Translations under genes and position numbers: made by a program
In this document: one piece after another, positions 1 to 7,426 of the stretch
Numbering within the stretch: position 1 is the first letter of the stretch
Layout: each line of letters starts with the position of its first letter
The notes under the pieces: model-generated
What the model saw: only the letters and a program-made list of their open reading frames with translations
What the model was told of the DNA's origin: nothing
The model's database searches: none
NCBI GenBank assembly: GCA_900315525.1
Contig: OMZO01000002.1
Coordinates: 124,001 to 188,000 of the forward strand
DNA: 64,000 bases
Direction of reading: 5' to 3'
Source of the DNA: an uncultured Prevotella sp.
Lineage (GTDB): Bacteria; Bacteroidota; Bacteroidia; Bacteroidales; Bacteroidaceae

Positions 1-43
1 ATAATTCCAGAAAACATAATTATTCAGTATTTAGCTTTTCACG

Positions 44-240
44 AAAAAAAAGCGGGTACGTGCCGATGATTTGGTGAAAACTCCTGTTTCACACGATATG
101 AGTGCTCCCTGCTGTTGTAATCCACCGGCATTACTGCTCTCCTGTGAAGGATGGACTGTGGCCCGCCATTGGCAAGGGAAACGGTCTCAAAGTTTTTTTT
201 AATGTAGAGTATCCCGATCTATGCGGCACGACCCGTATTC
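44..240 (-). ncRNA. ssrS: Candidate 6S RNA (SsrS-like)
   Basis: No protein is needed to explain this stretch. Read on the minus strand, the two ends pair: CGGGTCGTGCCG (235-224) against CGGCACGTACCCG (65-53), a 12-bp closing stem with one bulge. A run of eight T follows at 51-44 as in an intrinsic terminator. Inside are further helices, including TCCTtcacAGGA at the apex, TCCCTTGC/GCAGGGA, and a side hairpin GTGAAAcaggagTTTTCAC on the 3' side. About 190 nt, a long closing stem, an open centre and an apical hairpin match 6S RNA, which binds housekeeping RNA polymerase and mimics an open promoter. A promoter sits exactly upstream. Other structured RNAs are possible; the 6S identity is inferred from shape and length, not from alignment. 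Confidence 0.6.
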
Positions 241-246
241 TGGGTG

Positions 247-278
247 CAAAGGTAAGGCTAATTCGTGAATCAGCCAAA
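247..278 (-). promoter_or_regulatory. Promoter of the candidate 6S RNA
   Basis: The minus strand carries TTTGG (278-274), a 19-base spacer and TACCTTTG (254-247), the Bacteroidetes -33/-7 pair. The predicted start is near 240, exactly at the RNA's closing stem. Confidence 0.7.
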
Positions 279-292
279 CCTTTTAGCATTTT

Positions 293-2908
293 TTATTGAT
301 TGTACTTGAGTGCCCTGCTCGCCCGCCTGTATCTGATGAATATGTAAACGGCCAGCAGTATCAGCAGTATCGCGTAGATGATGATGGCCGTAGGCGACAG
401 CAGGAAGGTGTTGGGTACGACGACTTCGATGGTGCGGAGGTCGTATTGGTCGGGCGATTCCAGCAGGAAGGCTTTCACCTTGAAGGTGTAGGTGCCGGCC
501 GGCACGCCACTATAGAAGGCCATGCGGTCTTTGCCGGCATTCTGCCAGTCCTTGTCGTAGCCCTCGAGCATATACTGGTAGTGCATACGATGCTGCAGCT
601 GGTAGTTCATCGCGGCGAAGCGGAAGGCGAAGTTGTCGTTGCCCGTCGGCAGTTCTACGCGCTTGCTGGTAGGCACATAGTAGTCGTATGTGCTGTTCAG
701 TCTCGGACTCTGCAACACGTCGTTGATGAAGAAGTCGGTGATCTGCAGCTTCAGCAGTGCACCGTTGTCGGTCATCAGTTTCTTGCGGTCCACGATGTAG
801 TAGCCGTCGAGTGTGCCGAACAGGATATCGCCGTTGCCGTTGCAGATAGCGCCACCCTCAGAGATTCTGGTCTCGTCGACACCGTCCAGATGGGAGAAGG
901 TGGTGATGATGTTCTTGTTCGCATCGAACGAGCAGATGGCGTGCTCGGTCGAAAACCAAGTGTTGCCGCGCTGGTCGAAGGTGATGCTGCGGATCTCGTC
1001 GGAGGGGAGTCCGCTTTGTGTGTCGAAGGTGTCGAACAGCCAGGTGCCGTCTTCGTCTTTCCCGATGCTGTGGGCGATGCCGCCGCCGTTGGTGCCTACC
1101 CACATCACGCCCTTGTTGTCGCGGCGGATGCATACGATGTCGTTGCTCATCAGCATCTTGTCGCTGGATGCAGGCATCTTCAGCTGCTCGACCTTCATCT
1201 TCTTGTCTTTGTACGACAGGAGGAGGATGCCGTCGGAGGTGCCTGCCCACACATGGCCTTCGCCGTCGCTGGCGATGGTTCTCACGTTCAGATGGGTGCC
1301 TTCAGGATAGCCTGGCATGCCGTTGCCGGGATAGAGGAATGTGGGCTTGCCGTTTTCCATCTTCATCATGTTCACGCCGCCGCCGTAGGTGGCTATCCAG
1401 AGGTTGCCGTATTTGTCTTCGATGGCCTGGTAGGCTTTGTTCGAGCTGAGGCTCTGCTTGTCGCCTTTCCGATGGCTGTATTTCTCGATGTTCCAGCCGC
1501 TGCCGTCGGGCGACATCTTGAAGAGACCGCTGTCTTTCGAACAGATCCAGTAGTTGCCCTTGGCGCCTTTCGTGATGCCGTAGAGGCGGCCCAGCGGGTG
1601 CCCTTGCGAGTCGTGGGTGATCACGCTCTCGTTGCCGTTGTCGTATTTCAGGAAGAGGCTGCTGCTCTTGTTGCCCAGCAGGAGCAGTTTGCGCTGTGCG
1701 TCGTAGAACATGGCCCTGAATTCGTTCTCCATCGCCGTCGTGGCGTTGGGGATAGGTCTTACCCTGACGATGTTGTTGCGGAGGATTTCCAGCTTGTCAA
1801 GTCCTCGGCGGCTTGTGGATTCCCAGACGACACCCTCGGGCAGCTCCAGCGCCGTATAGACGGTGTTGGCGAGGTTCCAGGGGTTTGAAGGGTCGTTATG
1901 GAAATACTCTACGACGTCCTTTTCGCGGTTGTAGTAGCCGAACCCGCCGTGATTCATCTCCATCCAGACGGTACCGTTGCTCTCGTTGAACTCGCCGCCG
2001 CGACCGTCATATTCGGGCATGGGCACGTACTGCTGGAAGAATTTCTCTTTGCCTGTCTCTGGGTTGAATTGTGAGGCACCCATCCGGTCGTCGCAGAACC
2101 AGATGAGTTCTTTGCTGTCCACAAACAGACCGAAGACTTCCATGCCTGTCGGCTTGCGCAGCAGCTTCGGTTCCTGACCATAGACGAACGAGTAGATGGC
2201 ACCGCTGGCAGTACCTGCGTAGATGCTGAAGCCGTGGGCGTGGAGAGAGGTGATCGCCTCGTTCGGCAGGATGGCGTTCCGCTCAATGCTCAGGTTGGTG
2301 CGGTCCAGCCTGTGAATGCCTTTCTTGGTGCCGATCCATATCTCGTCCTGAAAGCCTTCGACCAGGCAGGTGATGGCAACGCCGTCGGCGGCAATCTGCT
2401 CGCTTTTCAGTCCCTTGCGGTCGAGTTCCATCATGTAGAGATGACCGTCGTTCATGCTGGCAAACACTTTGCCTGTGCTGCTTGTCAGCAACGGACATCT
2501 GGCGCGGAATTCGTAGTTGCCTTTATAGGCCTTGAAGGGGTTGGTGATCTGGTCGGTAGCGCGGTCGAGCACGAACACGCGGTTGTCGTACATCTGCAGC
2601 CAGATGTTCTGCGACTGGTCGATGGCCAGGTCGCGGATGCGGTTGTGCAGGTTCTTGATGCGGCTGCCGTTGCCGGTCTTGTAGTTGTAGAAGTTATACC
2701 CGTCGAAGCGCGACAGACCGTTCCAGGTGGCAATCCAGATATAGCCCAGATCGTCTTGGTAGAGCATCGATATGGCATTGCTGCATAAGCCGTCTTCGGT
2801 GGAGTAGTGCGAACGGGCGGCCTCGATCTGTTGGGCATCGACTGTCTGACAGGTGAGCGCCAGTGCGGCGAGGATCGTTAGTCGTTTGATAGCTTTTGTA
2901 AAATACAT
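293..2908 (-). CDS. Two-component-type propeller sensor protein without kinase domain
   Basis: 871 residues. A signal peptide (about 1-25) is followed by repeated propeller strands of the Reg_prop type, e.g. LGYIWIATWNGLSRFDGYNF near residue 52 and later WxGT/WIATxxG repeats to about 690. A Y_Y_Y-type domain follows (about 740-825, with GYDKDW and GTYTFKVKA), then one membrane helix (about 835-857) and a short basic tail ending KYNQ. This is the periplasmic sensor half of Bacteroides hybrid two-component systems, which normally sense glycans and continue into a histidine kinase and AraC-type regulator of another 450-600 residues. Here the gene stops right after the membrane helix, and a non-coding RNA promoter begins 15 bases beyond the stop. 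It could signal through a separate partner or be a truncated relic; the frame itself is intact. Confidence 0.85.
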   Translation of the reverse strand: MYFTKAIKRLTILAALALTCQTVDAQQIEAARSHYSTEDGLCSNAISMLYQDDLGYIWIATWNGLSRFDGYNFYNYKTGNGSRIKNLHNRIRDLAIDQSQNIWLQMYDNRVFVLDRATDQITNPFKAYKGNYEFRARCPLLTSSTGKVFASMNDGHLYMMELDRKGLKSEQIAADGVAITCLVEGFQDEIWIGTKKGIHRLDRTNLSIERNAILPNEAITSLHAHGFSIYAGTASGAIYSFVYGQEPKLLRKPTGMEVFGLFVDSKELIWFCDDRMGASQFNPETGKEKFFQQYVPMPEYDGRGGEFNESNGTVWMEMNHGGFGYYNREKDVVEYFHNDPSNPWNLANTVYTALELPEGVVWESTSRRGLDKLEILRNNIVRVRPIPNATTAMENEFRAMFYDAQRKLLLLGNKSSSLFLKYDNGNESVITHDSQGHPLGRLYGITKGAKGNYWICSKDSGLFKMSPDGSGWNIEKYSHRKGDKQSLSSNKAYQAIEDKYGNLWIATYGGGVNMMKMENGKPTFLYPGNGMPGYPEGTHLNVRTIASDGEGHVWAGTSDGILLLSYKDKKMKVEQLKMPASSDKMLMSNDIVCIRRDNKGVMWVGTNGGGIAHSIGKDEDGTWLFDTFDTQSGLPSDEIRSITFDQRGNTWFSTEHAICSFDANKNIITTFSHLDGVDETRISEGGAICNGNGDILFGTLDGYYIVDRKKLMTDNGALLKLQITDFFINDVLQSPRLNSTYDYYVPTSKRVELPTGNDNFAFRFAAMNYQLQHRMHYQYMLEGYDKDWQNAGKDRMAFYSGVPAGTYTFKVKAFLLESPDQYDLRTIEVVVPNTFLLSPTAIIIYAILLILLAVYIFIRYRRASRALKYNQ

Positions 2909-2949
2909 ATTTCTATATGTTTATATTATTTTTGTTTTAGATTTCGCCA

Positions 2950-2957
2950 CAAAGATA
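2950..2957 (-). promoter_or_regulatory. -7 element for the propeller sensor gene
   Basis: TATCTTTG on the minus strand, 42 bases before the start codon at 2908. It is divergent from the promoter at 3000. Confidence 0.6.
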
Positions 2958-2999
2958 ATTATTTTTGGTGAAATAAACAAATATTTCGGATTAATTTCT

Positions 3000-3007
3000 T
3001 ATCTTTG
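3000..3007 (+). promoter_or_regulatory. -7 element for the UDP-GlcNAc 2-epimerase gene
   Basis: TATCTTTG, 20 bases before the ATG at 3027. It excludes the longer upstream reading-frame extension as coding, because translation would have to begin upstream of this promoter. Confidence 0.65.
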
Positions 3008-3026
3008 CAGAAAAATAGGTGAGAAG

Positions 3027-4118
3027 ATGAAGAAGACTATCTGTATCCTGGCTGGTGCCAGACCGAATTTTGTCAAGGTGTCGCCCCTCGTCAGAGCGAT
3101 TGATCATCATGCTGAGGCTGAGTGCCTGCTGGTCTATGCGGGCTCGCCCGACGATCCTACGCTGGAGCCGTCGCTCTTCGACGACCTGCAGATGCCCCGT
3201 CCGCAGTTCTTCCTGGGTGTCAACTCCACGAGTCTCAATGAAATCACGAGTCAGGTGATGGCGGCCTTCGACCGTTTCCTCGACGAGCATGCCGTCGATG
3301 TGGTGATCGTCGTCGATGATCTCGCCTCGACAATGGCGGCGGCTATCGTCACCAAGAAGCGCGGCATCCGTCTGGCTCATCTCGTGGCTGGCACGCGCTC
3401 TTTCAACATCAATATGCCGAAGGAAATCAACCGGCTGGTCATCGACGCACTGAGCGATTATCTCTTCACGGCGGGTGTGCGCAGCACGGGTGTGGCAACG
3501 CGTGAGCAGTCGGAAAACTCACAGACTTATATGGTCGGAAACATCCTGATGGACACGCTGAGATTCAATCACGGACGGTTAAAAAAACCTGACATATCGC
3601 CGCTGGGCGATGTGCTCGACAGTCAGCGCTATCTGGTCTTCACGCTGAACCGTAAGGCCTTGATCGCCGATACGGAAAATCTCTCGAAGATGCTCTCGGC
3701 GATGGCGGCGTCGGCTGGTGATATGCCCATTATAGCGCCTCTTCGCGGCAGTGCGAGTCAGGTGTTTTGTGATATCAAAGCAAAGGATTCGGATAGATTT
3801 GATAACTTATTGGTTATCAATTCACTATCATATCTTGAATTTGGTTGGCTGACGGCTCATGCCGCAGGCGTGATCACCGATTCTGGCAATGTGGCCGAAG
3901 AGGCTACCTTCAATGGTGTGCCCTGTATCACGCTCAACAACTATACCGAACATCAGGAGACGGTCAGTGTGGGCTCCAATGTGCTGGTCGGTGAGGATGC
4001 CGGTAAGCTCGGTGAGGCTGTGAAAAATATGGTCAATGGCGAGTGGAAGAAATGCGCCCTGCCTGACCGTTGGGATGGTCGTACCGCAGAGCGCATTCTC
4101 CAGATCCTCCTCCAATAG
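3027..4118 (+). CDS. wecB: UDP-N-acetylglucosamine 2-epimerase (non-hydrolysing)
   Basis: 363 residues beginning MKKTICILAGARPNFVKVSP. GARPNFVKVSPL is the hallmark N-terminal motif of the WecB/MnaA family, which interconverts UDP-GlcNAc and UDP-ManNAc for cell-envelope polysaccharides. The C-terminal half has TDSGNVAEEATFNGVP and a following T-E-H near residue 310, corresponding to the family's UDP-binding TDSGG..EE..; the second Gly is replaced by Asn. The start is the ATG at 3027, just after a promoter. It stands alone, convergent with rubrerythrin, and is not in a polysaccharide cluster here. The substitutions make it somewhat divergent, so the exact sugar nucleotide is less certain than the family. 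Confidence 0.85.
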   Translation: MKKTICILAGARPNFVKVSPLVRAIDHHAEAECLLVYAGSPDDPTLEPSLFDDLQMPRPQFFLGVNSTSLNEITSQVMAAFDRFLDEHAVDVVIVVDDLASTMAAAIVTKKRGIRLAHLVAGTRSFNINMPKEINRLVIDALSDYLFTAGVRSTGVATREQSENSQTYMVGNILMDTLRFNHGRLKKPDISPLGDVLDSQRYLVFTLNRKALIADTENLSKMLSAMAASAGDMPIIAPLRGSASQVFCDIKAKDSDRFDNLLVINSLSYLEFGWLTAHAAGVITDSGNVAEEATFNGVPCITLNNYTEHQETVSVGSNVLVGEDAGKLGEAVKNMVNGEWKKCALPDRWDGRTAERILQILLQ

Positions 4119-4145
4119 TTCGGACTGAGGCAATAGTTCTTAGTT

Positions 4146-4239
4146 GGCACGGATTAACACGGCTCTCATTCTGAGAGACACTGTTTTTATCAGCACTTAA
4201 AGCCGTGTCTTTATTTATAAAGCCGCGTGAATCCGTGCC
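4146..4239. repeat. Imperfect 19-bp inverted repeat between convergent genes
   Basis: GGCACGGATTAACACGGCT (4146-4164) faces AGCCGCGTGAATCCGTGCC (4221-4239); 17 of 19 positions pair, with a 56-base loop. A partial third copy AGCCGTG lies at 4201. A related GCACGGATTACATGGATTAA occurs at about 16,013, so this is probably a dispersed intergenic repeat. It may also act as a bidirectional terminator. Confidence 0.6.
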
Positions 4240-4256
4240 TAAAAATAGGATGGGCT

Positions 4257-4799
4257 TTAGTAATTCTCGGCCTTTACTTGGAAGTAAGCCTGTGGGTGAT
4301 TGCAGACGGGGCACTCCTCGGGTGCCTTCTTGCCAACCACGATATGACCACAGTTAGAGCACTGCCAGATGACGTCGCCGTCCTTTGAGAATACGCGCTC
4401 CTTATTGATGTTGTTGAGCAGCTTGCGGTAGCGCTCCTCGTGCTCCTTCTCGATCTTGGCCACGCCTTCAAACTTCTCTGCAATCTCGTCGAATCCTTCC
4501 TCACGAGCCTCCTTAGCCATGCGGGCATACATGTCGGTCCATTCGAAGTTCTCACCGTTGGCAGCAGCTTCCAGGTTCTCCGTTGTGCTCTTGATGGCAC
4601 CGCCTTCGAGCAGCTTGAACCACAGCTTGGCATGCTCCTTCTCGTTGTTGGCCGTCTCCTCGAAGATGGCTGCTATCTGTACATAACCGTCCTTCTTGGC
4701 CTTCGAAGCCCAGTAACTGTACTTGTTGCGTGCCATACTCTCGCCTGCGAATGCTTCCTGCAGGTTTTTCTCTGTCTTTGTCCCTTTCAGTTCTTTCAT
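4257..4799 (-). CDS. rbr: Rubrerythrin
   Basis: 180 residues. The N-terminal ferritin-like four-helix domain (1-135) shows the diiron ligands: E20 in [14 protein letters not shown]53-x2-H56 in NNEKEHAK, and a second EKEHEE segment near 115. The C-terminal rubredoxin-type domain carries CSNCG and CPVC, which bind a single iron. Rubrerythrin reduces hydrogen peroxide to water in the cytoplasm of anaerobes, protecting them from oxygen. Length and domain order are normal. A -7 element lies at 4841-4848. Confidence 0.96.
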   Translation of the reverse strand: MKELKGTKTEKNLQEAFAGESMARNKYSYWASKAKKDGYVQIAAIFEETANNEKEHAKLWFKLLEGGAIKSTTENLEAAANGENFEWTDMYARMAKEAREEGFDEIAEKFEGVAKIEKEHEERYRKLLNNINKERVFSKDGDVIWQCSNCGHIVVGKKAPEECPVCNHPQAYFQVKAENY

Positions 4800-4840
4800 A
4801 ATCGTATTTGCTTTTAGTTATACAAATGAATCGTCGTGGG

Positions 4841-4848
4841 CAAAGATA
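4841..4848 (-). promoter_or_regulatory. -7 element for rubrerythrin
   Basis: TATCTTTG on the minus strand, 42 bases before the start codon at 4799. Confidence 0.65.
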
Positions 4849-4931
4849 CGCATTTTAATTGTAATCAGCAAGTCAAAGAACGAAAATTTTTTCATCAGTC
4901 TCCGAATCGACGTCGTTTTGTGCTTTTACTG

Positions 4932-5016
4932 GGAAACAAGTGTCCGCGCGCCAGGAAAAATTTGTTACCTAGTTAGGGCGCAAATTCCGTCTTTTTTCGT
5001 TGACAATGCAAAGGTA
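4932..5016 (-). other. Hairpin GGAAACAA/TTGTTACC with an upstream -7 element
   Basis: TACCTTTG on the minus strand (5016-5009) would start a transcript near 5003 heading toward rubrerythrin. Within it, 4969-4932 can fold with GGTAACAA against TTGTTTCC and an inner TCC/GGA closing a GCGCGC-rich loop. There is no reading frame of note. It may be a small RNA, a long alternative leader of rubrerythrin, or a dispersed repeat. Confidence 0.35.
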
Positions 5017-5050
5017 CGAAAATTTCATAAGTCTTCCAAATTTAAACGCC

Positions 5051-5307
5051 AAAAAAGCACGCAAAAAAGCACGCACTTGAGTGAATGTATGCTTCCATTA
5101 CAAATTACAGATTACAGTTTAAAAATAGCGACCCCCTATCAAAAGGTCATTTGAAGTTAAGAAATAATATAATATATATATTATATTATTTCTTATATAA
5201 TAATTATTATTTTTCTTCCATTTTATCCACATACCCCTCTCGCAAAAATAAAACTGTAATCTGTAATCTGTAATGAGTTGCCTGAAAAGATAGGCCCGTG
5301 CTTTTTT
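5051..5307. repeat. Nested inverted-repeat element with central AT palindrome
   Basis: Three concentric inverted repeats. The outer pair is AAAAAAGCACG (5051-5061, copied at 5063-5073) against CGTGCTTTTTT (5297-5307). The middle pair is a 25-bp arm, 5096-5120 against 5251-5275, with one mismatch and built of TTACAGA units. The centre is a perfect 36-bp A/T-only palindrome, apart from one G and one C near its ends, at 5159-5194. No coding sequence is seen. The 53,737-53,906 element has the same plan. Confidence 0.75.
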
Positions 5308-5329
5308 AAGGTAATTTGTGGCCGAAAAA

Positions 5330-5361
5330 TTTGGAACTATGGAATAAATTCCTTATCTTTG
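5330..5361 (+). promoter_or_regulatory. Promoter of the OmpA-family gene
   Basis: TTTGG (5330-5334), 19 bases, then TATCTTTG (5354-5361): a textbook -33/-7 pair, 38 bases before the ATG at 5400. Confidence 0.75.
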
Positions 5362-5399
5362 CAGCAGATTAATTATTTTAACTAAAAACTAAATATAAT

Positions 5400-6680
5400 A
5401 TGATGAAAAGACTTTTTCTCATGCTGATGCTGGCGATAGCCTTCTCAGTAAACGCCGATGCCCAGGGCTGGCTGAACAGACTTAAGGACAAGGCTGTCGA
5501 TGCAGCCAAGAACGCCGTAGAGCGCAATGTGGAGCGTAAGGCTGACAAAGAGGCAAGTGATGCTTCTGACGCCGTCCTGAATAAAAAGAAAGGTTCCAAG
5601 AAGTCGAAAGGCGATGAGGCCGACCTCGACGAGGCCGAAGACGACGATACGCCCGTGGCTGAGAACCAGAAGAGCGACTTTGTTCGTGGTAGCGTGATTC
5701 TCTTCGAGGATGATTTCGCTAACGAGCAGATGGGCGAATTCCCGTCGAAGTGGGATATCAGTGAAGGTAGTCTTGAGACAGCTGCTATCAACGGAAAGAA
5801 GTATTTGCACAGCAATGCCCCTGACTCTTGGTTTTCGCCTTTGATGGAGAATATGAAATCTTACTTGCCCGAGGTCTTCACACTGGAGTGGGATGAGTTC
5901 TTCTGTAAGAGTGGAGATATACCTGATTTTCCATCTGATTTTAATTTCTATGACGCAAACGGAAGCGAAGTCGGCCATATTTATAAAAGGTATCGCCCAG
6001 GTAATCCAGATTTCTATGGCAACTACAGCTTTAAGAAAGGTGGTGGCGTGGATGAGAATGTCACAGGCAGTTTTGACTGGGATCATATGAAGAAATTTAT
6101 CAAGATTGGTCAGTGGAACCATTTTGCTATCTCATTCAACAAAAGAGCCTTCAAATTCTACGTCAATGGAAACCGCTTCATCAATCTGCCTAATGTAGCA
6201 GCGCCTGCTCGTTTCGTATTCATTATTCAGGATGAAAATCCCTACCGAGGCGTTGCTAATGTAGTGCTCGCCAAGGGTGCTGTTGATCTCTATCAGCGCC
6301 AGACCACAGATCTCTCTGCCGTTGAGAAGGCCATTGCCGAGACGGGTAAGTTCGTGACCAACAACATCCTCTTCGAGACGGGCAAGGCTACGCTGAAGCC
6401 GGAGTCGATGGACGAGATCCAGAAGGTGGCCGACTATATGAAGAAGAACCCGACGGCTCGCTTCGAGGTGCAGGGACATACCGACAATCAGGGCTCCGAC
6501 AAGATCAACGACCCGCTCTCTCAGCAGCGCGCTGAGGCCGTCGTGAAGGCCCTCGAAGGCTTAGGCTGCGATCCGTTCAATATGCGTGCCGTAGGTAAGG
6601 GCTCTCACGAACCTGTTGCCGACAACGCCACCGAGGACGGTCGCGCCAAGAACCGCCGCGTGGAGTTTATCAAGAAGTAA
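5400..6680 (+). CDS. OmpA-family outer membrane protein
   Basis: 426 residues. A signal peptide (MMKRLFLMLMLAIAFSVNADA) is followed by a charged Lys/Asp/Glu-rich linker (30-85), a middle domain (about 95-290) that reads like a concanavalin/laminin-G-type beta sandwich (VNGNRFINLP, GQWNHFAISF), and a C-terminal OmpA peptidoglycan-binding domain (about 315-426). That last domain shows the family signature VQGHTDNQGSDKINDPLSQ and R-A-x-N-R-R-V-E-F near the end. The OmpA domain anchors the outer membrane to peptidoglycan. The N-terminal part does not look like an OmpA beta barrel, so the protein is probably periplasmic or surface-associated. It lies 6 bases before the next gene, likely one transcript. 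Confidence 0.88.
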   Translation: MMKRLFLMLMLAIAFSVNADAQGWLNRLKDKAVDAAKNAVERNVERKADKEASDASDAVLNKKKGSKKSKGDEADLDEAEDDDTPVAENQKSDFVRGSVILFEDDFANEQMGEFPSKWDISEGSLETAAINGKKYLHSNAPDSWFSPLMENMKSYLPEVFTLEWDEFFCKSGDIPDFPSDFNFYDANGSEVGHIYKRYRPGNPDFYGNYSFKKGGGVDENVTGSFDWDHMKKFIKIGQWNHFAISFNKRAFKFYVNGNRFINLPNVAAPARFVFIIQDENPYRGVANVVLAKGAVDLYQRQTTDLSAVEKAIAETGKFVTNNILFETGKATLKPESMDEIQKVADYMKKNPTARFEVQGHTDNQGSDKINDPLSQQRAEAVVKALEGLGCDPFNMRAVGKGSHEPVADNATEDGRAKNRRVEFIKK

Positions 6681-6686
6681 GGTGCG

Positions 6687-7382
6687 ATGAAGAAGGTATT
6701 CACACTGATCCTGTGTCTCGCTGCCCTTTCGGCTTCGGCGCAGACGAAGTGGGCGGGAACCTACGAGCTGGTGCAGCCGAAAGACTGTTGGCATATCGCC
6801 TTCAAGGACCTCTCTACGGGGCTCCGTATGTGGGCTGGACGCATTGCTGAACAATACGCAGACGCTACGGAGTCGGGCGATGAGCAGGGAACCATCTTCC
6901 AGCGGTTTAACTACAAGAACAAGGTCGGCTATCAGTGCTTCTCGGTGGATATGAGGCATTATGGCGAATCGGGGAGTGATTCTGAGGAGTCGTTTGTCTC
7001 CTTCTTCGACAACTTCGCACCCAAGAATTGTGATGCGAGCATCCCCTGGGAACTGGTTGAGTTTGGCACTGTGACAACGGGCGACGAAGAGCAGCGCGGC
7101 TCGGTGATGCAGCGCTTTCACGGCTTGGGCTGGCCAGCCAAGAGACTGGCAGACTACTATGTGGGCGACGAGACCGTCTGCGGCGTGAAGTGCTGGAAGT
7201 TTGACACCCGCAAGAAGCCTCTTCCAGGCTCCGTAGGCACGACCTACTGGATTGACCCATCCAACGGCCTCTGCCTCAAGCAGCAGGCTGTCGACGGCAG
7301 CGGATTCGAGGTGTTTATCTACGATCTGAAGTACGTCGAGTGGTCCATCGACCTCTATCCGGAAAAGTCAAAGCTTCATTGA
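6687..7382 (+). CDS. Secreted hypothetical protein
   Basis: 231 residues with a clear signal peptide (MKKVFTLILCLAALSASAQ, cleavage after Ala-Gln). I do not recognise a family. The mature part is a mixed, Trp-rich globular sequence (WHIAFKD, LRMWAG, CWKFDTRKK, TTYWIDPSNGLCLKQ) with several cysteines, compatible with a periplasmic or outer-membrane-facing beta protein. The WIDPSNGLCLK segment resembles DUF4412/lipoprotein-localisation-like folds in which a bound small molecule is read, but this is a guess. It follows the OmpA gene by 6 bases and precedes a terminator, so the two are probably co-transcribed. Confidence 0.75.
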   Translation: MKKVFTLILCLAALSASAQTKWAGTYELVQPKDCWHIAFKDLSTGLRMWAGRIAEQYADATESGDEQGTIFQRFNYKNKVGYQCFSVDMRHYGESGSDSEESFVSFFDNFAPKNCDASIPWELVEFGTVTTGDEEQRGSVMQRFHGLGWPAKRLADYYVGDETVCGVKCWKFDTRKKPLPGSVGTTYWIDPSNGLCLKQQAVDGSGFEVFIYDLKYVEWSIDLYPEKSKLH

Positions 7383-7389
7383 TAAGAAG

Positions 7390-7423
7390 AAAGGGTTTGC
7401 ACAATCGCAAGCCCTTTCTTTTT
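7390..7423. terminator. Terminator between convergent genes
   Basis: AAAGGGTTTGC acaatc GCAAGCCCTTT, then CTTTTT. It ends the OmpA/hypothetical unit and may serve the facing asparaginase gene as well. Confidence 0.75.
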
Positions 7424-7426
7424 CGA

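Noticed and set aside
296..1888. Long open frame (530 codons) on the plus strand opposite the propeller gene
   Set aside because: Exact antisense shadow of a gene with strong domain evidence; its translation is low-complexity Val/Ala/Glu/Asp without motifs.
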